A stretch of 64,000 nt of DNA, taken from NCBI GenBank assembly GCA_022606425.2, contig JAHDVF020000247.1:124001-188000 (forward strand). Direction: 5' to 3'. The notes below the pieces were generated by a model that saw only the letters and a program-made list of their open reading frames with translations, ran no database searches and was not told where the DNA came from. A program made the translations under genes and the position numbers. Shown here piece after piece: positions 10,901 to 20,505 of the stretch (positions are counted from its first letter, which is position 1; every line of letters begins with the position of its first letter). The DNA is from Lepidostoma basale. Lineage: Eukaryota > Arthropoda > Insecta > Trichoptera > Lepidostomatidae.

Positions 10901-13900
10901 AGAATGAAGGAGTACCAGCATATTCACAACAAGAACTCCAGGCACCTGGTGGACGGATTGCTGGAGGTGTGCAACAAAGGGTACCATGACGTGTCTGTCT
11001 TCGCTATGAGATTTTCCGCAGATGAAACTTGTCGTAAGTAATTTGATGATTAATTTCAAACCTGGTTAAATCTTAAATCTAAGCGATTATAATATAGGAA
11101 AACAAACCTTAATTGAAAAGAAATTCTCATTTTTCTCAATTACGAAATACCATCTTCGAGTATTTTATATTTTAATAGTTGAAATATAATTTAAAGATTA
11201 ATTATATCTCAATAGAGACGAAGATGTAAATTATTTGGAAACAGAATATGGTAGTCGAGGCGTTTACAGGACTTATGACCTGTCATTAGTTGGGTTAAGT
11301 GATTACTTTATGTTTAACAACATTCACCATTCCGACCTTCTTACGACATACATGGCGCTAGTGTAGATGTCCCTACCAACAGTGAAGTTATTAAAAAATA
11401 TTAACATACATACAAGTTCCAAAAATTTGTCAAACGTGGTGTCGTAAGAAGGGCGGAATGGTGAATGTTGTTAAACGTAAAGTGATCACTTAACCCAACC
11501 AATGACAGGTCATAAGTCCTGTAAACGCCTCGACTACCATATTCTGTTTCCAAAAAATTTACATCTTCGCCTCTATTGAGATACAATTAATCTTTAAAAA
11601 ATGATTAACCCGCTATGGGTGAAAATCCAGTATTTGTCTACAAGTATTTGAAAACAAAAAAAAAACAAATGAAATATAATTGTCCTATTTTTCTTCTTCT
11701 TCAGCCTAGTCCCATCCACTAAAAAAAAAAATACTCCCCCGTTTACAACCCCGCCTGCCTTTTGCAGACTGCATCCAGGTTATGCAGACGTCTCGGTTCA
11801 GGTCATCCTTCCATTGTAGTTGCGGTCGCCCTGCACTTCTTTTCTCATCGTATTTAATTACAATTTTAATCTATTTTACGAATTTTTAGATGGATTATTT
11901 GAATGGGAAACAAACTTCTACCAAGGAAAAAATGATCACATTCTATCAATGACACGATGGTAGGAAAAAAGAAATTACCATACACTCTACTTGATTATTT
12001 ATTCTAGCTTTTTTTGTTTGTCCCATTTCAGTTGAAGAGATTCAAATATTTTTCTTTTTCTTTAAGGTCCGCCCAATTGCTCCACGAAAGAATCTGTAAG
12101 GTGTGGCTTACACCAGATATCACATACAAATACACGCAACACTCGCAAATATTTCAGCACTACTTAAAACAATATAAAGAGTTTTACTATGACACACTTA
12201 AGGAACGAGTTAGAAAAATTAACAGTTTGAAATCAGATCCTTGCGACAAAACAGATATGAAAAAACAATGTGAGTATGAATTTTTTTTTTTTTTATACTA
12301 TTACTAACTAAATTTTAATGGAATAAAAGGAGCATTGGGGAGGATGCATCAAGTTAGAATATAAATTATACGTACGTCTCATATTTCATTTACAATTTTA
12401 TTATAAATTAAAATATATAAGATGCTGTATAATTATCCCAGAAGATGGCAGCGAGCTGCCGAAACCGGTCGAAGACACAAGCGATAGTGGATTTTAACTA
12501 CAATAAATATACATTCAAAAAAAAAATTATAAAAACAAAATATTTGCATTATTTACAATGAATTTCTACAATCAGTAAAAAACAATTTTTTTTTTAATTT
12601 AACGTAAAAAATTGCTTGTAGTACACGATGAACCCACATATGACTTCGATGATGGATTATTTGAAGACAAGGGTGAAAAAATGACAATGATGACTGTCCT
12701 GAGTGAAGCCGTGAGACGAGGGGAAATGACAGAAGATGAAATGTGCGATGAATTCAACAATTTCATCAGTCCAGTAAGTGTACACATACATTTACGATTA
12801 AAATGGTTTACAATACAAATAAATATTGTTCGTTTCATAATTGTTTGGAGTGCCTTGGCCGATTGGCGCAAAAGTGAGAAATCATGTTAGAGACATATCG
12901 ACTCTAATCTTTTCTCGTAATCATTTCCCATTTGGGTTCGGCTCTGATCAGCGTCAGGCTTCCTGGGCTGGGTCAGGCTTCCTGGCATCCCACTGTCGAT
13001 CTGCAGCAATTCCATGTCGTTTTTGACGGTTGTCGATCCGGTCTTTTCTTCCCGCATCTAAATATAAGACTTTTTGGACAATCTGGTCGTCTCCCCTTTC
13101 CGTTTCCTTGCTCGCTTTTTCTATCACAGAAGCCACTTTGAAGTTTCCTTGAATGTACACATTTTTTTTCCCTATCTTGGTCACTCCAGCAGCCCACTCA
13201 TTCGCCATTTCTGCAACGTCCACCCACTGTTTCTCTTGATATTGATATTGTGCACTGCCATTCTAGCATTTTTGGATAGGTTTTTGTTTGCGATGACAAC
13301 TTTATTCTTCTTTCAATATCCCTCTCCACTCGCCCATCTCTTGTAAACATACAATAAACATAATGCCTAATTTTAATTTTATATTTTTAGGGCATTGATA
13401 CGGGTTTTACTCAATTGAGTTCCTTTCTACTGTTGATGGCCATGCATCCAGATCACCAAGAACGCGCGTGGAAAGAAATTAAAGAACTCTTCAAAGACGA
13501 CCTGGATGCTGACGTCAAGGTTGAGCATTTTGCCCAGCTGCCGTTCCTAGATCTATGTATGAAAGAGACAATGAGACTGTTTGCTACCGGGCCTGTCCAA
13601 ATAAGATACCTTCCAAAGGATTTCTATATGAAAAGCAGTAAGTAAATTGATTTCTTCGAAAGTCTGAAAATGACATTTTTTTAATTCGAAAGCAGACTTA
13701 AGTTTTTTTTTTTACAGGAAATATGACTATCCCTGCTGGTACAAGTATTATGATGTGTAATTTCTTGATGCATACGGATCCAAGATATTGGAAAGATCCT
13801 AATTTGTTTATTCCGGAAAGATTTGCGGATAAATCTACAAAGAGACCGCACTTTTCATTCGTACCTTTCAGCGGTGGGCAAAGAAACTGCATTGGTAAGT

Positions 13901-16900
13901 ACCATTTCGCATCCTCCTAAATTACTAAACTTACTAAATAACTAACTAACCGTCACGCTGTCTCCCCGAAGGGGTTGGCAGAAAAAGTGGACTGCCACAC
14001 TTTTCTTTCCTGACATACATCGTGTCATGCACGCTAAATTACTAGTTTCAAGAAAAAGTTAAATGCCTACATTCACAACTCACTCGAGTGAGATTTCAAA
14101 CCATTTGTAAAATAAGTTCTCATATTTAGTAAAACATACGATATTTTACTAGAGTACAATAACATAATTTGTTTGTAACTATACTCGTATGTGATCACAA
14201 ACCATTAGTGTCCATCAGTGGCGGTACTTCCATACAAGCCGAGAAGCCGGGCTTGCCTTAAAAAATCTATAATAAAACGAAGTTTTTACGGGTTTGAGCC
14301 GTCTACGATTAAAATAATATTTTGAATTTTTGTGCGATTTAAAGCGTTGCGTTGAAAATTGACTCGGCTGACATGCGCAGAAATGACCTTTATACCAGAA
14401 GATATTTTCAATTTTTTGTATGGATTTGAAGCCGGGCTTTATCACTCTGAAGTATGTTACTATTCGATGTTTCACGAACATCATTTCTATTGTCAGAATG
14501 TTATCTGTCATTTTCGTTGTGTCCAGAAATGTTATGAAAAGAAAGATGATGTAATTTCTCTACGAACATTTATTAATAATTTTTTTTTTTTTTTTTAAAA
14601 AGACTAACACCAAAGATTTTAATCAATGATATTAGAATTTATTTTACAATCTTCAATGTGAGCAGAAAATAGCTCATTATTATGAAGAAGGAATCCGGTC
14701 GTGTCCAGGCTCGAACCCATGTTCCCTTGATCAGAAGCCAAGCGTTCTATCCCCTAGACCATGGGTCGGCAACCTGCGGCCCGCGGGCCGCATGCGGCCC
14801 GCGAGACATCTTGGTGCGGCCCGCGAGATTCTCGCCGCAACGCACATGACGGACGATATTATACACAATCGAGTGAAAGGAAGCGAGAAAGGGAGCGAAG
14901 AAATAGTGAAGTTGGAGCGAAGGGGGAGCGGGGGGAAAGAGAAGGAAGGCAAGAACGCCACACGCACCTCGCATCATTCCGCTGTCGACCGCCAGTAACA
15001 CTACTCGTTCGCTCGCGCTGCGCTAACTACCCACCCACGCGGCGTTTACATTCGCTGCAAGTTTTATTTTTTTATAAAATCTGTTTTGTGAATTCTCTTA
15101 GTGTTTTTGGTAAGTACCTACCTACTGCATGATAATAATATTATTCCTAAGATTACAAGTAATGAATATAACAATGCAATATTAAAGTATCCATGAGTTT
15201 ACGACAGTTTAAAAAAAATTACAATGATAAACTTTTTAAGACGAGGTGCACTATGAATGTAATATTTTTATAAGCCTGAAAAACTCCATACACATTAAAA
15301 ATAGCTTCCGAGAAAAAATAAATACCGCCAACGGGACTCGAAGTTACAATTGCCTTTTCTACAAAAAAATAAAATTGGTAGGTTCAGGTGAAAAAATTAA
15401 TAAGAAATAATTGTTGAAAAAAAAAAGCAATGACTGTTGAATGAATAAATACTTGTATGTTACATATTTAGTTATTTGGCGGAATGGGAATAAGCCGACG
15501 TTGCTCAATGGCGAGAGCATCTGACCGGCAATCAGAAGGCTGCGGGTTCGAGTCCCGTCGGCGTTATTTATTCTTTCTCGGCAGATATTTGCAATGCGTA
15601 TGGAGTTTTTCAGGCTAATAATTATTGCTTTTAAAATTTTCACAACGATAGTATTTGTTTACTCGTCAATAAAGGTGTACTTTAGGTATACTTGACATAA
15701 ATTTTACGATTTTGTTTTTCGAATAAAAATATTGCTCACTGGGGGAGTATTTATTTAAGGATTTTATATAGGACAAAACTATGACTCTTTCCGTAAAAAT
15801 AAATACATATTTTTATGTTTCTGTATTGTTACAGATTTAAACACCCAAGATGGCTTCTAAAAAAAGGAAGAACCTTTGATGAAAGACGGATTTTTAATGA
15901 AGCATGGACAAATTTATATTTTTTTATCGAATTTAAAGAAAAACCACTATGTATTATCTGTCAAAAGAGTATTTCCGTAGTAAAGGAATATAACCTGAAG
16001 CGACATTATGATATTGAGCACAAAACTAAATTTCAGTGTCTTGAAGGGGAATCTCGAAAAAACAAAATCATTAACTTGAAATCGTCACTCAAAAATCAGC
16101 AGAATACCTTTAAAGTTGTAACAGACAAAAGCGAATCAGCTGTTCGTGCCAGCTACAAAGTAGCAGAGATAATTGCAAAGCATTGTCGCCCATTTACTGA
16201 CAGTGAACTTGTAAAAGATTGTGTCTTAGCTATCGCGGAGGAAGTATGCCCGGAACAGAAAAAAATGTTTGAAAACGTTAGTCTCTCTGCTAGAACTTGC
16301 ACCAGACGCACTGAAGACTTGGGTGCTAACTTGCGTGAACAACTTAAGGATAAAGCGCAGTATTTTACTTACTTCTCTCTTGCGATGGACGAAAGTACGG
16401 ACGTGTCGGATACGGCACAATTCCTTATATTTGTACGAGGAATTGACGAAAACTTTTCTGTTTATGAGGAGTTATTAAAAATGTGCAGTCTCGAAGGAAC
16501 TACAAAGGGAGAGGATTTATTTCACCACTTGGACCAAGCTCTGATTTCGTGTGGCTTGAGCTGGGATAAATTAACTAGCATCACCACGGACGGCGGAAAA
16601 AATATGAGCGGTCATAATAAAGGTGTTGTCGGAAGAGTCAACAGCAAACTGCAAGAGTTTGGATCGGAAGTTCCATTTACATTTCACTGTATTGTCCATC
16701 AAGAAGCATTGTGTTGCAAAGTTTTATCGTGGAAAGAAATAATGGATACCGTTGTATCTGCTATTAATTTTATAAGAAAAAATGGGCTTACTCACCGCCA
16801 GTTCCAAAAGTTTTTGGAAGATGTAGAAGCTGAATATGGTGACGTGATGTATTACTGTGAAGTAAGATGGCTAAGCCGAGGAGCAGTACTTCAACGATTT

Positions 16901-18549
16901 TTTTATTTGAGGAAAGAAATTTGTAACTTTATGGAGATGAAAGGAAAGGCAATACATGAACTTGGGTTTTTAACTGATTTGACTGCCGAACTGAATATAC
17001 TCAATACACGTTTACAGGGGAAAAATAAATTGATATGCAATATGTATTCAGATGTTAAATCATTTGAAATGAAACTAACATTATTTATCGAGCATATCGA
17101 TGAAAGGAAACTCGATCATTTTCCAAATTGCAAGAAAGCAGTAGAAGAAGCTGGAATGAATTTTGTTTGGCAAAATACTAAAATGAAAAGTGCATTAATG
17201 CAACTACAAACTGAGTTTGAAAACCGGTTTGCTGATTTCAAAAAGATCTCACGTAAGATGGAGATTTTCGAAAACCCCTTTGCAGTAGATATCGGTAATG
17301 TACCAAGCGATTTGCAAATCAACGTGATAGATTTGCAAAGTAATAACACACTTAAAATGGCTTTTAAGGAAAAAACTAATTTGGTGGATTTCTATGGGAG
17401 TTTGCCTTCTGAAAACTACAAGGATTTAAAAAGGTTTGCTCAGCAAATAATTACTATGTTTGGTAGTACATATATTTGTGAACAAACTTTTTCAATTCTG
17501 AATTATCGAAAAAACAAACACTGTTCTCGGTTATCGAATTCACATTTAGACGCAATACTACGCGTCTCTACTTCAAAAATGCAAGCTGATATTAAAAAAC
17601 TTGCAAGTCAAATGCAATCACAAAAATCTCATTGATTTTATTAAATACAATAAATGTCGTTAAAATATACACTTAGCGTTTTATTTTTAAAACTAAAATA
17701 TTTGTACATAAATATTGTATGTATACCTACTGCAAGTGCGGCCCGCACTGATCCCCATGAAAAATATTTGGCCCTTTTACAACAAAAGGTTGCCGACCCA
17801 TGCCCTAGACCACCACCCGATTCGTGTTTCGGTGTTATGAAATTAATTATTATTGTCTATTTACAGCTTATTTCTTATTAATTATATTTCTTATTGTATT
17901 TGTAAATACATGATTACATTATACAAGAACATGAGTTTGGTGACGCAGAAAATTATTTTTTGTATAGATTTAAAATGCGCCTAAAATGGGATAAAAAAGC
18001 ATTTAATTCTTTAAAAAAAAATTATCGTGACCATTATTATAACACAAAAAAGGTCGGACGGGCTTGCCTTACCGGTTGACCCTGGGCACGCCACTGGTGT
18101 CCATAGGCTCCTTTTATTAATTGATTCATACATTAAAGATATATAAAAGCTAATCAATAGCGTGACATTTTGAAGTAAAATTATTTGATAAATCAGTCCC
18201 TGTCAGACAGCGAACGGGTCACCATCCAAAACACTTGAGGTGTGGCCAAAGCCTTTACAATAAATATATCATATAGTTTAAAAAAACATTGTTTTATTTC
18301 ATTATTTTTTCAATATATAATATTTGGTTATTCACTTGTTCAAGCAACAATAATAAGTTGATTTCTTTTCTTTTTGCAGGTCAAACTTATGGTTACGACT
18401 CATGGAAGACAGCGGCTATTCACATCATCAGAAACTATGTCCTCTACACGGATCTGAGGATGGAAAAACTTACTTACAAGGCCACTATTTCCGTTAGGAG
18501 TGGGGTGGGCTACAATTTGAAATTCTTCAAGAGGAACAGAAATCTGTAA
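4954..18549 (+). CDS. Cytochrome P450 gene B, clan 4 type, complete, 10 exons
   Basis: Exons: 4954-5158, 8382-8488, 10065-10155, 10848-11033, 11890-11959, 12067-12269, 12622-12773, 13391-13637, 13718-13894, 18380-18549. All introns are GT/AG, and the sum is 1608 nt (535 residues) without internal stops. The product should be a microsomal heme monooxygenase. Residues 12-33 form the membrane anchor, followed by RRR and the PGP hinge at 47-49. W138-x3-R142 is the C-helix motif, E397-T-M-R400 the K-helix ExxR, PERF is at 453-456, and the heme loop FSGGQRNCIG has Cys478. The I-helix reads P-G-I-D-T-G (D341, T342) instead of the usual A/G-G-x-D/E-T-T/S, and the clan-4 Glu that can bond heme is Pro. 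The start was chosen because it aligns with genes C and D; an in-frame ATG at 4939 would add five residues. Intron 9 holds a nested transposon. Substrate unknown. Confidence 0.93.
5275..5662. mobile_element. hAT-type MITE (388 bp) in gene B intron 1
   Basis: The terminal inverted repeats are CAGTGCTCCGCAACC at 5275-5289 and its exact complement ending at 5662. Flanks are ATCTAAAG and ATCTAGGA, an eroded 8-bp duplication with TA in the centre. It has no transposase. It is inserted into the A box of a family 1 SINE whose remainder follows at 5663. Confidence 0.8.
5663..5820 (+). repeat. tRNA-derived SINE, family 1, copy 2 (split by MITE)
   Basis: After the MITE the SINE resumes with ATCTAGGAGACAGAATCCTT, a B-box-like GGGTTCAATCC and the body word AATGAGCTATTTCTG. 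A few bases of its head (GGTGATCTAAAG) lie just before 5275. The tail is A-rich. Confidence 0.6.
6625..7085 (+). mobile_element. RTE-like LINE 3' end in gene B intron 1
   Basis: The plus strand encodes a degraded C-terminus with words such as KVYEARVLPVTYGLKT and QRAMERAMLGISLRDR. It ends near GAACGGGAATCGGCTGAGGA. It resembles the fragment at 50017-50433 and minus-strand pieces at 11700-11850, 21178-21475 and 44862-45083. It is non-functional. Confidence 0.65.
7355..7680 (-). mobile_element. LINE C-terminal fragment (minus) in gene B intron 1
   Basis: The minus strand reads LQRELGGIGPTQ, then RAGRLTWIGHVCRAEETRAI. The R-x-x-WxGHVxR signature is typical of the end of insect RTE/Jockey-like ORF2. 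No RT domain is present. Confidence 0.55.
7865..8337. repeat. Foldback family 1, full inverted pair
   Basis: The left arm (7865 to about 8115, starting CAAGGATTAATTATATCTC) and the right arm (about 8122-8337, ending GATACAATTAATCCTTG) are inverted copies around CGCCATCTATGAAGATTGG. The outer words (ACAACATTTTGAATGTATAC and ACCCATTGCGGGTTAT at 7799-7864) recur beside other copies, so the element may be longer. It lies just before exon 2. Confidence 0.75.
8905..9020 (+). repeat. Foldback family 1, outer fragment
   Basis: It contains the outer words AACATTTTGAACGTATACAA and ACCCATTGCGGAT, then TTAATTGTATCTCAATAGAG. The match stops at AGATGCAAATTG. The rest of intron 2 up to 9670 is AT-rich with nothing recognised. 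Confidence 0.55.
9676..10036 (+). repeat. Foldback family 1 arm abutting gene B exon 3
   Basis: It matches the family from TTGTATCTCAATAGAGACG through CTAACGCCATCTAAGAAGA to the distal words AACGCAATGTGAAAGGCTAC and GCCTGGAGATGTC. The copy at 36955-37310 carries the same distal end. It stops about 28 bases before the exon 3 acceptor (10064). Confidence 0.7.
10313..10660 (-). mobile_element. LINE C-terminal fragment in gene B intron 3
   Basis: The minus strand encodes WKDMVTNTEVLRRARVD and KVRKISHLGHILRGEKYHL, ending IANVGGTRQGT. The same tail is on the plus strand at 23281-23900, and a more diverged one is at 35700-36010 (minus). No RT remains. Confidence 0.65.
11195..11600. repeat. Foldback family 1, diverged inverted pair
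   Basis: The plus-orientation arm 11195-11370 and minus-orientation arm 11400-11595 share TATCTCAATAGAGACGAAG and the sequence around GACCTGTCATTAGTTGGG. The centre is shorter than in the 7865-8337 copy. It lies in gene B intron 4. Confidence 0.65.
11700..11850 (-). mobile_element. RTE-like LINE scrap in gene B intron 4
   Basis: GACTGCATCCAGGTTATGC and AGTTGCGGTCGCCCTGCACT are the reverse of 6930-7015. It ends about 40 bases before exon 5. Confidence 0.5.
12880..13240. other. GC-richer insert of unknown origin in gene B intron 7
   Basis: The composition is less AT-rich than its surroundings, and both strands stay open for 70-90 codons. The longest minus-strand frame begins MDVAEMANEWAAGVTKIG. 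I do not recognise it. The setting, next to a LINE-A scrap at 13240-13350, suggests a mobile-element fragment rather than a gene. Confidence 0.3.
13240..13350 (-). mobile_element. LINE-A scrap in gene B intron 7
   Basis: The reverse complement contains the LINE-A words for RVERDIER and VVIANKNLSKNARMAVHN (compare 28740-28880). It lies just upstream of exon 8. Confidence 0.55.
13937..14035 (-). mobile_element. LINE-A 3'-end scrap in gene B intron 9
   Basis: The plus strand shows AACTAACTAACCGTCACGCT followed by GTCTCCCCGAAGGGGTTGGC. This is the reverse of the LINE-A terminus with its TTAG tail. Similar tails lie at 19330-19400, 48342-48365 and 50605-50675. Confidence 0.6.
15272..15345 (-). 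repeat. tRNA-derived SINE, family 3, partial (inside hAT)
   Basis: On the minus strand it reads TCGAGTCCCGTTGGCGGTAT and then GTATGGAGTTTTTCAGGCTT. It is the inverted counterpart of 15553-15620. Both lie in the 5' non-coding part of the inner hAT. Confidence 0.55.
15483..15622 (+). repeat. tRNA-derived SINE, family 3, with tRNA-like head
   Basis: The head at 15494-15567 has a D-arm-like GCTC/GAGC, an anticodon-arm-like TCTGA/TCAGA around CCGGCAA, and a T-arm-like GCGGGTTCGAGTCCCGT. The acceptor halves (GCCGACG and CGGCGTT) do not pair, and the sequence continues into a body shared with 15272-15345. I therefore call it a SINE, not a tRNA gene. Confidence 0.55.
15815..17635 (+). CDS. hAT transposase (BED-finger, GTF2IRD2/ZBED5-like)
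   Basis: The 606-codon frame encodes a hAT-superfamily transposase that would cut and rejoin the ends of the surrounding element. Near the N-terminus, EKPLCIICQKSIS with the later LKRHYDIEHK gives a C-x2-C...H-x4-H BED-type finger. The catalytic region has D192 in SLAMDESTD, D259 in TTDGGKNMSG and the C292-x2-H295 motif in FHCIVHQE. The C-terminus (CEQTFSILNYRKNKHCSRL) is the hAT dimerisation segment. The family normally begins with a short Lys-rich leader before the conserved FNEAW; that leader is present from ATG 15850, but a seven-A run shifts it out of frame by one base. The frame's own ATG (15815) precedes a splice-acceptor-like TTACAG. The protein is thus either recently inactivated at its start or translated by another route. 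Confidence 0.85.
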   Translation: MFLYCYRFKHPRWLLKKGRTFDERRIFNEAWTNLYFFIEFKEKPLCIICQKSISVVKEYNLKRHYDIEHKTKFQCLEGESRKNKIINLKSSLKNQQNTFKVVTDKSESAVRASYKVAEIIAKHCRPFTDSELVKDCVLAIAEEVCPEQKKMFENVSLSARTCTRRTEDLGANLREQLKDKAQYFTYFSLAMDESTDVSDTAQFLIFVRGIDENFSVYEELLKMCSLEGTTKGEDLFHHLDQALISCGLSWDKLTSITTDGGKNMSGHNKGVVGRVNSKLQEFGSEVPFTFHCIVHQEALCCKVLSWKEIMDTVVSAINFIRKNGLTHRQFQKFLEDVEAEYGDVMYYCEVRWLSRGAVLQRFFYLRKEICNFMEMKGKAIHELGFLTDLTAELNILNTRLQGKNKLICNMYSDVKSFEMKLTLFIEHIDERKLDHFPNCKKAVEEAGMNFVWQNTKMKSALMQLQTEFENRFADFKKISRKMEIFENPFAVDIGNVPSDLQINVIDLQSNNTLKMAFKEKTNLVDFYGSLPSENYKDLKRFAQQIITMFGSTYICEQTFSILNYRKNKHCSRLSNSHLDAILRVSTSKMQADIKKLASQMQSQKSH

Positions 18550-18794
18550 TTTTTTTTTTAAATATCAATGTTTGTTTTATCTAAGTGTTTTCCAATGTTA
18601 AGTCTATCAATATTATTACATCTCATATATGCATCTCAATATTATTATTAAATAAAACACGTGTTGTCTTTAAAATACGCATAAAAAAGGAACATGCATT
18701 TTATTTTGTTGTGTTTATTTAACAAGGGGAGAGCACGACATTAAATTGACTTCGTAATGGGATTTTGCAGGATTCTATTACCACCTAAGATTTA
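18550..18794 (+). promoter_or_regulatory. Gene B 3' flank with possible poly(A) signal
   Basis: An AATAAA lies about 100 bases past the gene B stop, in ATTATTAAATAAAACACG near 18645-18662. It is a plausible cleavage signal. No other feature is seen. Confidence 0.4.
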
Positions 18795-19040
18795 TATGTA
18801 TATATGTTAATCTGCAACACCACTCTTTACATGGTAGTTTCAATCTACACACTAGCGCCATCTATGAAGATTGGATTTTAAGCATTAAGCAGAAGATCTT
18901 TTTAACGCAATGTCACTCCAATTTATTCACAACCAATGACAGGTCATAAGTCCTGTAAACACCCCGATCACCATATTCTGTTTCCAATTTGCATCTTCGT
19001 CTCTATTGAGATACAATTAATCATTGAATTGATAACCCGC
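18795..19040. repeat. Foldback family 1, internally deleted pair
   Basis: The left part (TTAATCTGCAACACCACTC, then CTAGCGCCATCTATGAAGA) is in plus orientation. The right part, ending TCTATTGAGATACAATTAAT, is in minus orientation. The join at about 18930 loses most of both arms. The outer words AACCCGCAATGGGTAAAATC follow. Confidence 0.65.
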
Positions 19041-19106
19041 AATGGGTAAAATCCAGTATTCATCTACAAGTATTTGTGTACATTCAAAATGTTGCAAATT
19101 AAAATG

Positions 19107-19290
19107 TGCTTATTCGTTTGGTGATCCAGGGAATAGAACGCTTGGTTCCTGATCCAAGGGACTTGGGTTCAAACCGGGACATGACCAGATTCCTTCTTCA
19201 TAATAATGAGCTATTTTCTGCTCATATTTAAAAATGTTAAATAAACTCTTATACCATTGACCCTTGGTGTAGGTATTTTATACTAAAAAC
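19107..19290 (+). repeat. tRNA-derived SINE, family 1, copy 4
   Basis: This is the best uninterrupted copy. It has TGATCCAGGGAATAGAACGC (A-box region) and GGGTTCAAACC (B box, 19165-19175). The body contains TAATGAGCTATTTTCTGCTC. Confidence 0.65.
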
Positions 19291-20505
19291 ATATTATATT
19301 CACAATACAGGCATAATCAATGTAAGTATAACTAACTAACCATTACGCCGTCTCTCCGAAGGGGTAGGCAGAAAGAATGGACTGCCACACTTTAACCGAT
19401 GCGGCACTCCATCCTCCCGCGCACACTTCGATCGTCCAACGTCAAAAAAATAAATCTAAAACAAATAATATAAAATACAATGATATAAAATATAATAATA
19501 ATAAAAAATAATATAACACAATATTATTTTAGATAGTGAATATGTTATAACCTGGACGATCCGGACTTTTGAGTTTATTTAATTTATATTACGTATCCTA
19601 TGTTTTTTTAAATAACTGTAATTAGGCACTTAAAACAATCCAACTCTAGCAAGAACTTCAAATTGTTATCTAATTTTGAATTCAATTTAATATAATTCAT
19701 TACTCCACGAATCCACTTTTTTTTTATTCAATGTAATAAGGCACTTACAACGATCCAACACCAGCAAGAACTTTAAAATATTATTGAAGAAAATATTCAA
19801 ATTGTCATTGGAACAAATAAAAAATTTATTTTAACACCTGTCAAAATTATTTATATAAACGATAAAACTTATATAATTTTAACATCAAAACAGTACAAAC
19901 GTATTACGTGTCACAATTAAATATTATGAAGTGCGGCAACAATCAAATTGACCAAAATAATTCGCCTATACAATATCTAAAAATTTACGGGAGCACCACA
20001 TGAACCAAACCAAATTTTCAAAATCGGAACAATAATCATGGCGTATCCTCAAAAGGGTAAGCAGAAATAATGGACCGCCACACTGTTATTTCTTGGCATT
20101 TCTCTCGCTTATTATTATTTCGCCGACTTATGTAAACATTTCAGTTTAGTATGACAAAATATGATTGCATAATATTAATAAATGACTCTCTTGTTATTAA
20201 TTGGTTTCTGCAAATCAATAATTACTCGAATAAGAAATAAAGCATTTAAACTTTATACTTTCTCAATTTTCTGTTGAGACATAAACCTAGGCCCGTGGGC
20301 CACAGGTTGAAAAGCTGCTCCGAAGGTAGATTGAAATACCACAACCAAGGATAAACAAAAAAATTCTCGCGGAGTAACGGAGACCTTAATGCAATGTCCC
20401 GCCCTCAGCCAACATCCGCGAGGTCCGGAAGGGAAGAAGCGTCGAAGCGAAGACTTTTACTTGAGTAAACATCTCTTGGCTTTAGGTACCTAAGAAGTAA
20501 CTACT
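19291..20505. other. Intergenic AT-rich with two LINE-A tail scraps
   Basis: Bases 19330-19400 and about 20040-20110 are minus-strand remnants of the LINE-A 3' end (AACTAACTAACCATTACGCC and GGACCGCCACACTGTTATTT). Two near-copies of GGCACTTAAAACAATCCAAC lie at 19625 and 19742. No gene is seen. Confidence 0.45.

Larger units (their letters stand above)
14760..17802 (+). mobile_element. Inner hAT transposon, Buster-like, near complete (3043 bp)
   Basis: Terminal inverted repeats of at least 16 bp are CATGGGTCGGCAACCT at 14760-14775 and its exact complement ending 17802. They are followed inside by GCGGCCCGC-rich subterminal repeats. The 8-bp target duplication CCCTAGAC at 14752-14759 and 17803-17810 is exact and fits nnnTAnnn, the target pattern described for Buster hATs. 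It contains one long transposase frame at 15815-17635. Ends, duplication and frame are all preserved, so insertion is recent. It lies in sense orientation inside intron 9 of gene B. Confidence 0.92.
14579..17820 (-). repeat. tRNA-derived SINE, family 1, copy 3 (split by hAT)
   Basis: Read on the minus strand, the head is near 17811-17820, the A-box region GTCTAGGG is the hAT target, the B box GGGTTCGAGCC is near 14708-14718, and the body has AATGAGCTATTTTCTGCTC. It ends in an A tail (the T-run at 14580-14597). SINE sequence occupies 14579-14759 and about 17803-17820. The 3043 bp between them are the inner hAT. Confidence 0.75.
14216..18096. mobile_element. Outer non-autonomous hAT element in gene B intron 9
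   Basis: The left end CAGTGGCG at 14216 and the right end CGCCACTG ending 18096 are inverted, and both are followed by GGGCTTGCC-type subterminal words. An exact 8-bp target duplication GTGTCCAT lies at 14208-14215 and 18097-18104. It fits the nTnnnnAn pattern known for Ac-like hATs. Without the later insertions it is about 640 bp and has no transposase of its own. The SINE and the inner hAT sit inside it. Confidence 0.85.

Noticed and set aside
13698..13892. Minus-strand ORF over gene B exon 9 (also 47172-47363 over gene C)
   Set aside because: It is the antisense shadow of the conserved PERF/heme exon and has no independent signals.
15494..15567. tRNA gene candidate
   Set aside because: D-, anticodon- and T-arm-like parts exist, but the acceptor halves do not pair and the sequence continues into a SINE body with an inverted partner at 15272-15345.
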